Part shown: positions 55,639-64,000 of the stretch, one piece after another
Layout: each line of letters begins with the position of its first letter
Position numbering within the stretch: position 1 is the stretch's first letter
Origin: Trifolium pratense
Taxonomy: Eukaryota > Streptophyta > Magnoliopsida > Fabales > Fabaceae
Reading direction: 5' to 3'
Length of the DNA stretch: 64,000 bases
Assembly: GCF_020283565.1 (NCBI RefSeq)
Contig: NC_060059.1
Location: forward strand, 17,974,933-18,038,932
Notes under the pieces: model-generated
Database searches by the model: none
Told to the model about the DNA's origin: nothing
Seen by the model: only the letters and a program-made list of their open reading frames with translations
Program-made: the position numbers and the translations under genes

Positions 55639-58084
55639 TGTAACATCCCGGATTTTTATCCAAGATATTTCTTAAAAACCATATTTAGTTAGAAAATGTG
55701 CCGCTATTTTTATTTTTAAATTAAATGGTTACAAAGATAATTGAAGTGAAATTCAGAGAAATATAAACTTAATAAAATGAATTATTGTTTGAAAATTTTC
55801 AGCGGAAGAAAATACAACAAAGAACTATTCATTACATAAAATTCTCAAATTACAAAACCCAATTTTTCCCCGTTCGTACGCACTTCAAGCATCACATCAC
55901 ATTCAATCAAAGCTTTCTCCTTGAGTACCTAAAATGTTGGTTGTAAGGGTCAATTTCCTTATCCATATTGAATCATACTCACCACAAGAAAATGTTACAA
56001 AATAATAACAAAACACTTCATCTTTCCAAAAACATATAATTATTAGTTTTCTAAAAGAGTTTGGTGATTAGAGCAAAAGTATAAGAAGTACCACAAAATA
56101 AACAAAGCAACATATATTACAAATTGCACGACAAGTCGAATGAAATAAGAGAAGCAACGATCGCAGTTTTACTATGGACTAACTATACTTTTTCTTTGTT
56201 TTTATTATAACTGTAATAACTATTTACTATTGTATTTTTTTCTCCCTTTCTATATGCAATGCAATGCAACTAAGACAATCCTATATGAGACAATGATCCG
56301 GATAAGAAAATCTGCCACACAGACTAAATAATAAGTTCTGCCACACAGGCTAAAAGTAAGTGCTGCCACACAGGCTTCTGCCACACAGGCTAAATAATAA
56401 GTTCTGCCACACAGGCTAAAAGTAAGTTCTGCCACACAGGCCCTAAAACTTGCCACACAGGCTCTAAACAGACTCTTCTCTACACTTCTATATGATGCAT
56501 GTCTTAATGTATAATAGATCATTTTATTCAAAAACCAACACACTATCGACATACTCTACGGCCGAGACTATGAATAAATCACATCATCTTATTCTTGCTT
56601 ATTTATATATATTTTCATTGTTAATTGTTAATTTCATCAAGTGATAAAAAGTAGCAATCATCGAACATAATAATATACACATAATAATACACCCATAGCG
56701 AACTAGAACATAGTTAAACATGTCAACATATATAGCAAACCAAGTACCACAAACGTGTGTGTATATATATATATTCCGATGCCTAAGCTTATTTGATTAT
56801 TTAGTGTTATATGAAGTTGATTCTCTGATTTATTTTAAGTGACGAAGGATCTACTATTATCTCACAACAAATCCCTATGTAGCATGAATGTATGGGGAAA
56901 AAGCCCTTACCTCAAGCGCTTTTCTATTCTGACACGAAAGTCCTTGACGTTTAGAGTTATCACACATTCGAACGGTTCAAAGCTCTTCCTTTTGACGTTA
57001 CACAAAATTGGAGTATAATTGGGGAGGTTGATGATAATACCTATGAGACAAAGGGACAATCTCGAAACATCGCATAGAGATGAAGTAGGTCGATGGAGAA
57101 TAAAATATATGGAGTTGAGTCATATGAGGTGAGTGATGGAATATACATTGGCGTGAGCTTTCTAATAGAGAGACTTGATATCTTCCTCAATATATGTGGC
57201 AGAGCAATGAACTAATAGAATGGTCTAGATTAAATAGAATAATGGTAGTTTAAGAGAATTAAATGACTTGGTAATTTTAGGCTATGGAAAATCATTGAAC
57301 AAGGGTGTCTTAAGACAAAAACGTGTGCAATTAAAACAGGAATTAAAACTTGGTCACACATTTATTTGTTAAAGCAAATAAAAGGAATGGTTGTCTTTTT
57401 AATGATGATAATGAATGAAATTTAAGCAAGAAAGGAAAACGGGATCAACATATAGTATTTGCAAGCAGGCAAAGGATAAAAGCACTTAATTATCATTAGA
57501 TTAGATGATTTGTCTAGTAATCACGAGCTGAAAACGGGTTACAAGATAATTTGTACATGGTCATTGAATTATCAAAGTAGTGAATAAGCTTATGAGACTA
57601 AACCACCAGACCAAGGCTCCACGTTGTTTTTATTGGAAAGGATATGGTATAATTAGAGATAATTGGATTCATGGTCAATTTTGAGTCATTTGCCAAGTCA
57701 ATCTCACGTGATACTAAAATGGTTTGGCCACTCATAATTCTAAAATAATGAAACAAATTGATTTCTAACACTTTAGATAATTTTACTAAAATGGATCATA
57801 AAATAATTAACCAAAACAAGAAATAAGGGAACAAATTATATTTGATTAAATAATAAATTAATAAAATGTGTGTATAAAATATCAGGGCGTTACATTATTA
57901 CCCCCTTAAAAGAGTTTCGTCCTCGAAACTAGAAAATATGGAAAGATAAGTTAGATAGAATTCTCTCGTTAAATAAAATCATAGTGTAAGAAAATCACTT
58001 TCTAAAATAGAAATTAAAATGTTTAACTCGTAAATAGAATAAAATATTTATCTATAAAATAAAATAAAATTCTCGGGTCTTACA
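55639..58084 (-). mobile_element. LTR-retrotransposon remnant with 5-bp target duplication ctgct
   Basis: Outer ends are TGTAACATCC (55639) and TCTTACA (58084), flanked by ctgct at 55634-55638 and 58085-58089. An inner TTACA at about 57893 is followed by a C-rich polypurine complement and TTTCGTCCTCGAAAC, the hallmark of a gypsy pol end plus polypurine tract on the minus strand. So 55639-57893 is probably the 3' LTR, and 57894-58084 is the pol end plus the first about 150 bases of a 5' LTR after a large internal deletion. The two LTR starts are only loosely alike (TGTAA, CCC and ATTTTAT shared). Confidence 0.75.
56310..56465. repeat. CTGCCACACAGGC repeats
   Basis: Eight copies of CTGCCACACAGGC or close variants with alternating spacers (TAAATAATAAGTT, TAAAAGTAAGT) inside the LTR remnant. 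They give rise to a spurious minus-strand ORF. Confidence 0.88.
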
Positions 58085-58136
58085 CTGCTGGATGTGTGAT
58101 TGAGTGGGGATTTGTTTGTGATCCAGTTGAAGGATG

Positions 58137-59119
58137 TGTTGGAACAAAATTGATTTAAAAATGGTTGCCCCTAAATCTATTAAGGTTTTAATGATAACAA
58201 AGTATTAATATACAATTGGAGATACTAAAAATTTATTTTAAGTGTGCAGAACTTAGTTACAGACAGGCTCTGAAGAAGACTCAGAAGTTAAGCTCCCAGA
58301 GTTTCGCAAGAACTCAGAAGATAAGAATCTTCAGAAGTTACATGCATCAGAGGATGAAGACATCAGAACTTGCTAAAGTCTGAATTTAATCAAACTCTGA
58401 TGTATATCTTGGATTGTGTGAAGATTCGTATTTGAAGATCAACTCTCTTACCAATGAAGAAAAGGACCTCTCAACCTTGATCATAACAGCTACTTACATT
58501 TTGTCTGTCTACAAGGGAGAACGTGACCTATCTGACTTCTTAGCTGAATAAGGAAAGTCTTCTCTGCACATGGTCAAAGTTGCTGAAACTCTTACTCTGT
58601 TTTGGAAACGACCAAACTGCATCAGGACAAGTTGCTTGAAGACAAAAGGTTATCTTCAACAACGGTCATCTTTGCAACGACTCTTTCTTAGTCCTATATA
58701 TACTAGAAGAATCAGTTTGCAAGATATCAAGAATTACACACGCGCTCGAACAATTCATATTTGCGAATACAAGCTCTGAACCTCTGAACAAGTGTTTTTC
58801 ACTCTTAGTCCAAATACTTTGTAGTTTTATATACTCACTGTATTTGATCTTTAAGGTTCTCTTAAGAGCAGTTGTATTACAATCAACGAACTTTATTTAG
58901 TTTGTTGTTTTGAGAAGTCTCTAGCTTGTGTGCTTGAGCATTGTGGTGAAGTCTCTTGCTTGTGTGCTTGAGCAATTGTAATCTTGTGTGATTATAGTGA
59001 AATCCCTTGGTAGTGCAAGGGGACTGGACTACTCTCGTTTTGTGAGAGGAACCAGTATAAATTGGTTGTGTTTTTTCTCTCTCTGATCTTGTTATTATTT
59101 GTTTTGTTTATCCGCTGCT
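58137..59119 (+). repeat. truncated SIRE-type copia LTR, opposite orientation
   Basis: It begins TGTTGGAAC like the SIRE LTR read on the minus strand and follows it, with many differences and indels, to TCCGCTGCT. There it is cut by the next LTR before the final 110 or so bases. It retains the CCTATATATAC box near 58694. It is an older relative of the SIRE at 9459-30201, inserted in the gene fragment after GGATG. Confidence 0.85.
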
Positions 59120-61099
59120 TGTAACACCCTTAATTTACCCCTCTATTTTATTTTCAAAAAAGTTAATTTCATTTATTTAATAAGGATGTCACACTTACTC
59201 CAATTAACTAATTCCTCAAATGATTAAAAATCATGCAGCGGAAAATACAAAAATAATATAAGTTTCAAAGTCCGAATTGAAAATACTGAATCAAGTGACA
59301 TAGCTCAATTGTCATAAAAATTTAACAACATGATTAAATAAAAGTTTCTCCCAACAACATCCTAACAGAGCGACTCCAAATAAATAGCAAAGCAACGGCT
59401 ATCCGAACACACCATCTATGATTCGTCTCCTACCTGAAAATCTACAGTTGCACACCGTAGGGCCAAGCCAGAAGGGGGAATGTAAAGGTGAGCGATAATA
59501 CATCAAGAAAGTAACTGAATTAAAACAACGTAATAACTAGCAACATCATAAACAACAACAAGACCACCTAAGCGGATGGCCGCGCGCATTCATCAGTCAA
59601 CCACAATCATCAATTAACAATTAAATAATGAGAAATAAACAACATCATTTAAATGATCAATATAATTAAAATGCATGCAATGCGCCTAGACTCGCTACAT
59701 GCATGTGGTACCAACAACAACGTCATTTCCAGTTTTACATCATGGAGGATCAACATCATTATAACAACATCATTTTCAACTTCATTAAGCAACGTCATTT
59801 TCAACATCATTTATACAACTTCAATAAGCAACATCATTGAACACATGAATGAATGCATGTCATGTTATAATAAGCAACGTCAATAGTAAACATCATTTAA
59901 CAACTTCGATAGACAACTTCATCATCATTATAATAACATCAATAGACAACGTCAATAAGCAACTACAACAATAACAATTACAACATCATGATTTCGGCAC
60001 AACTCCAACATCATTAGAATAGATAATTCAGCATCGTTATAACCACATAGCTCAACATCATTATTCAACAAAACCACAATTCAAACAACACAATTACTAT
60101 CAACGAGCAACGACTTAAAACAACACCGATACACAACAATTATTAGCAACTTCGTTTACAACACCAACTAAAACTCCATAACTCAATTAATCATTCACTC
60201 CTCTCCAAAACAACAACCTATTACTCCTTTTCAACAGTACTCATAATTCAAATCATCTTGATTTAGTTTACCGACGAAACGTACGAATTTTAAGTCAATT
60301 TAATTAATAAACATTAAGAAATAAATTCAAATCTTAATAGCATATAAAACCAGGGAGAGTGAAATACACCAGAGGGTTCCAAATTATTCAAAATACCCTA
60401 CATAAAATTTTGGGAAATTTTCATGAAATTATAATATTTTTAATCACCTTTTTACTCCAAATAATTAACTAAAAATAGCTACAGGTGTCCGAAAATTACC
60501 AAAGAGGTACCAAAATTTCAAGAAAATTATTTTCTATTTATCCATAAAACTTTTAAAAACATTTGAGTCTCATAGAAGTCTCACGCACCAACACGCGCGA
60601 ATGGGCGTGACTATGCGTTACTGTTCATCATCTCTTCTACCCGGTTTCCTGCAAAACGGGTCGTGCGACCCGGTAATCCGACCCGACTCGTTCTCCCTTA
60701 ATAATCTACGAAATTCGACGTTCTTTATACCGTTTTGATCGTCATTCAATTTTAGGAAGATATATAGTGTTTATTTTTAAAATCGGCGATCAAATCGTAT
60801 TTGAAACTAAAGGAATTCAACGTGAGTTTTCAAGCTTTTGTGATTCAATACTTCTTAATTCCAAACCACACGACCCTAAATTGATTCTCAGTGATTTAAA
60901 AACTTCACAAGAACGTTCATAAACCGATTAGAACATTTGAATTCATATAAAAACTCAACTTATGAATTAACAACTCAAAATTCATATTTTAAGTAAAATA
61001 GTTATTTTCTTTTTATAACTTAACACAACACCATGAACTCAACAAAACTCACTCATAATCGGTAACAAATAAGGCACGGTTTTATCCAAATAACAACGC

Positions 61100-61160
<61 letters not shown>

Positions 61161-61818
61161 AGTAAAATCCAAATTACAAATTCAAATAAATTCAAACAAC
61201 AACAACAACAACCACAACATCACATGCATAAGAGCAACAACTTGAACACACATAATAAATAATAAGTATTCCTATTAAATTCAGAATTTCAAGAGTATAA
61301 AGCTCCCTTACTTGGATTGCAGTGAACTCCCTAAATTGAGGTTAAGCTTTTCCTTTCTTTTGCTTCTTTTCACTCTGCCATGAGCTATTTCTCTTTTCTC
61401 TCACCCACTAGCACTATATTTTTTTATGTTTGTTTTCTTTTGTTTGTATGAGTATACCAACTCTTCTCAACTTCACCACCCTTTAAACCATTTAATTACA
61501 ACGGACAATAGCATTATTATTTTTAAAATGATTTAATGGGAATTAAAATTGTGTTTTTTCTTCTTTATTCTTTTCTCTACCATTTTCCTATCTACACCCC
61601 CTCTATGTTCTCAACACCTCTATATATAACTTTCTACTTCTTTTTCTTCTTTTAATTTTTATTTAGCAACATCATTATTTTTATTTATCAATTATTTAAT
61701 TATTCGCCACAAAATAATTAAATAAACATCGTCAATCAACACTACATAAACATCGTCAATCAACACCACAACAACTAAATAATTAAATAAAATGAATCCT
61801 AATTTTTGGGGCGTTACA
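59120..61818 (-). repeat. 3' LTR of the right-hand gypsy fragment
   Basis: 2699 bp, plus-strand ends TGTAACACCC and CGTTACA. It contains one CAGTTTTACATCATG motif followed by GGAT (59731-59750), a CAACATCATT-rich stretch (59750-60130) and a CAT microsatellite (61101-61160). No ORF is credible. Confidence 0.88.
61101..61160. repeat. (CAT)20 microsatellite
   Basis: Twenty uninterrupted CAT triplets within the gypsy LTR; likely length-variable. Confidence 0.95.
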
Positions 61819-61833
61819 ACTCTCCCCCACTTA

Positions 61834-63215
61834 TAGGATTTTTCGTCCTCGAAAATTGCCTGAAGGAAACAACGCTGGATAGGATTCTTTCATCCGACTC
61901 TCTCAACTCCCATGTCGCATTCCACACTGGTAGGTCCTCCCAGTCTACATTCACTGTAACGATTTCTTTGGTCTTTAGGTGTTTCACCGCTCTATCTTCG
62001 ACTTTCAACTACACGAATCCCACGGTCAGATACCCTCTCACTTGCACATCATTAGATTGAATCACGTGCAACAAATCGAAAATACATTCCTTCGGCTGCA
62101 ACTCTTGAAAAACACCATGAAGATTTGATGGCGGTGGCAATGTAATCTGATAGGCCACGCCCCATATCCTCTTAAATATATAGTACGGCCCAATCAACCG
62201 CGGAGCGAGCTTTTTGGACTTCAAAGTTCGTCCAACACATGTCATCACAGTCACTCTCATAAACACATAATGTCCCTCTCGGAACTCTACTACTCTCTTC
62301 TTTTGATCGTAATAACTCTTTTGTCGATCCTGGGATGCCTTCATTTTCTACTGAATCCTTTTCACCTTTTCAGTAGTCTGCCTAATCATTTCAGGCCCTA
62401 ACACTACTCGCTCACTTGATTCGTTCCAACACAAAGGTGTCCTACACCTTTTTCCATACAAGGCTTCAAATGGTTCCATTCCGTTGCTAGAATGGTAGCT
62501 GTCATTGTAAGGAAACTCTATCAACGACAAGCAACTATCCCAGCTTCCTCTCTGGAATATTCAGCAGCTTCAACAATCTTATTGGCTTCTATTATACAAC
62601 TCTGTTCTTGAATCTCATGACCCCATTCTCGGCAACTTCGTAACTCACTTCTTTTACCCAAGTTAATTAATTCTAAACAGGTGTCGACTAAGTCTCACTT
62701 CTGACCTTCTCTAGTTTCTTCCAACATATAGCACTGGTTAACCCCCACATTCCTAGTTTCACATTTCTTGGCTTCCGTACACATACTAGACTATGGTCTA
62801 TAAATCCCTCGATCAGTCTTATCTCTCTTGTCACGAGTGCTAACATATGCAACGTCTTCATACTCAACACGTCTGCCAGTACATTTGCTTCACCAGGGTG
62901 GTAGTTCAACTCAAAATCATAACCCTTTAGAAATTTCAACCACCTCATCAGCTTCATGTTCAACTCCTTCTAATCAAATGAGTACTCCAAAATTTTGTGG
63001 TCGCAGAAGACTTCAAACTTGAGCCATACAGATAACGTCTCCGAACATTCAACACGACCGCAGCGGCTGCCAACTCTAATTCATTAGTCGGGTAGTTCCT
63101 CTTGTTGATTTTCACCTTCCTCGAGCATGCATAACTACTTAATCCTTCTGCATCAGAACTCCTCCTAAGATCATCTTTGATGCATCACAATACACTTCAA
63201 TGATTCATTCGCGTA
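61834..63215 (-). pseudogene. degenerate chromovirus RNase H-integrase remnant
   Basis: Read on the minus strand from 63215: an RNase H start (YCDASKM), the RNase H end (FLKGYDFELNYHPGEANVLAD, about 62880-62945), an integrase core piece (YNDSYHSSNGMEPFEALYGK, about 62460-62520) and an integrase C-terminus (RLIGPYYIFKRIWGVAYQIT, about 62140-62200). The last block (WNATWELRESDERI) corresponds to the chromodomain-like tail. Several stops and frame changes separate the blocks, and the region holding the integrase zinc and first catalytic residues (62530-62690) is disrupted. It is non-functional. Confidence 0.88.
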
Positions 63216-64000
63216 GTTTAAGTGTGGGGACACTGTGTAGTTTAAGTGTGGGTGAGAGGCAAGAGTCAATAAATTGAGTCTGTTTAGTGTTATTGAGTCA
63301 GATTGGCAATTAAAATTTTGAGCTAAGCATTTTCTTGACACATGACAGAGTTTCAAGATTTTAAGTGATTGTAGCTGTAGGATTGATGAAATTTTTGGGA
63401 ATTTTTGTTTTGATTCTTGACATGATAGCCTTTGCACCTTTATGCACAAACTGTTGAATACTGTTGATCCTAGTAATGCCTTGATATGTCTGTAAAATAC
63501 TCAATCATTAGCCTAAGTTATCTAAAGTATTGACTATGACAAGGGGTTTGATTAGGACTAAGTTTGGGGGAAAAAACTTGATTACTTGATTGATGGATCA
63601 TGGCTAGATTTATGACGGGACACTACATCGCTATAAAAAAATGAAAGAAAAAGAAGTTCCTGTGCCAAATCTGGAGGAACAATAACAAATATATATGAGG
63701 GTTCCTGTGCCTAAAACTGGAGGAACAATGCTGTGTAGGGTGCTCTACTCGGAGTAACAGGTTGGACTCATTACAATGAGATCCCTAAAGCATAAATTAA
63801 AATGAATTTAAGTAGTGTTCCCTGCGTGCTAAAAATAAAAAAGCCTGTGAGATCATGAAAAGTTATAGTTTCCCCCCTTGCTGAAATCTGAACCCAAACT
63901 CTAAGTTGTAGAAGAGAAAAAGGGTAGCGTAGTATCCTGATTGAGTACTGCCTACACACACACGCAAGGTTGTTATTGATAGTTGACATACAAAAATTAT
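63216..64000 (+). repeat. Athila-derived 3' region of a further array-type segment
   Basis: It matches 35389-36250 of unit 1 (GGGGACACTGTGTAGTTTAAG, twin GTTCCT hairpins, polypurine-side CA repeat) and runs off the window. It starts with a duplicated GTAGTTTAAGTGTG. About 25 bases are missing after GAGATCC (63779), removing the GAGTAG strand of the structured block, and a short deletion occurs near 63947. No gene precedes it here. Confidence 0.88.

Larger units (their letters stand above)
55589..58136 (+). pseudogene. diverged gene fragment split by an LTR-element remnant
   Basis: The coding fragments are 55594-55638 (from ATLKVGPIDDDEE) and 58090-58136 (GCVIEWGFVCDPVEG). Together they are continuous apart from the inserted 2446 bp and its duplicated ctgct. 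Two codons next to the insertion read AA where the intact copies have GV, so this fragment is older or from another lineage. Both ends are broken: the left joins the Athila-derived region of unit 6 and the right joins a copia LTR. Confidence 0.88.
59120..63215 (-). mobile_element. Ty3/gypsy chromovirus fragment: 3' LTR and broken pol
   Basis: Minus orientation: the pol remnant (63215 to about 61834), a polypurine tract (61819-61833) and a 3' LTR (61818 to 59120). The 5' half is missing; the sequence changes to an Athila-type 3' region at about 63216. The LTR start TGTAACGCCCC resembles those of the other chromoviruses in the window. Confidence 0.88.

Noticed and set aside
56250..56552. 100-codon minus-strand cysteine-rich ORF
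   Set aside because: Its periodic cysteines come from the CTGCCACACAGGC repeat; not a cysteine-rich peptide gene.
58570..58779. 69-codon ORF in the truncated copia LTR
   Set aside because: It lies inside an LTR with no counterpart frame in the intact SIRE LTRs.

Overview
The window is nuclear DNA of a flowering plant, most likely a papilionoid legume. This is inferred from the retroelement mix (Athila, SIRE/Maximus-type copia with an env-like ORF, chromovirus Ty3/gypsy), the AT-rich noncoding DNA, MITEs and a Helitron end. No bacterial features, tRNA or rRNA genes were found. The only non-transposon gene is a small intronless gene of the lachrymatory-factor-synthase-like (SRPBCC/Bet v 1 fold) family, present in six nearly identical tandem copies.

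Left part (1-33903): one nest of LTR retrotransposons whose insertion order can be read. A plus-strand chromovirus sits next to the first gene unit. Its polymerase ORF (9426-9458, then 30202-31706) was entered by Athila-2 (minus, 4348-9425) and by a SIRE-type copia element (minus, 9459-30201, duplicated site gtgtg). Athila-2 was cut in its reverse transcriptase by Athila-1 (plus, ends at 4347). SIRE was cut in pol by a defective gypsy element (minus, 16622-25127, duplicated site ctcat). SIRE and the defective gypsy have almost identical LTR pairs and are recent.

Middle part (33904-55588): five full units and one truncated unit of a repeat of about 3.36-3.39 kb. Each holds a foldback/MITE promoter region, the 161-codon gene, an Athila-derived 3' noncoding segment with a truncated LTR start, and a Helitron-like segment. 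Unit 5 carries a 2757-bp solo LTR (50522-53278, duplicated site gtgaa) of the same family as the defective gypsy.

Right part (55589-64000): a rearranged edge. A diverged fragment of the gene is split by an LTR-element remnant with a clean 5-bp target duplication (ctgct). It is followed by a truncated copia LTR, a gypsy 3' LTR with broken pol (minus strand), and another Athila-type 3' segment running off the window.

Most notable: (1) the near-identical gene array whose TATA box lies in the arm of a foldback transposon; (2) a structured-RNA candidate in the Athila 3' region, with conserved hairpins and one compensatory base-pair change; (3) an antisense ORF in SIRE with SUMO-interaction-like motifs; (4) fast-evolving palindromic motif clusters inside several unrelated LTRs. 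All comparisons were made by eye.
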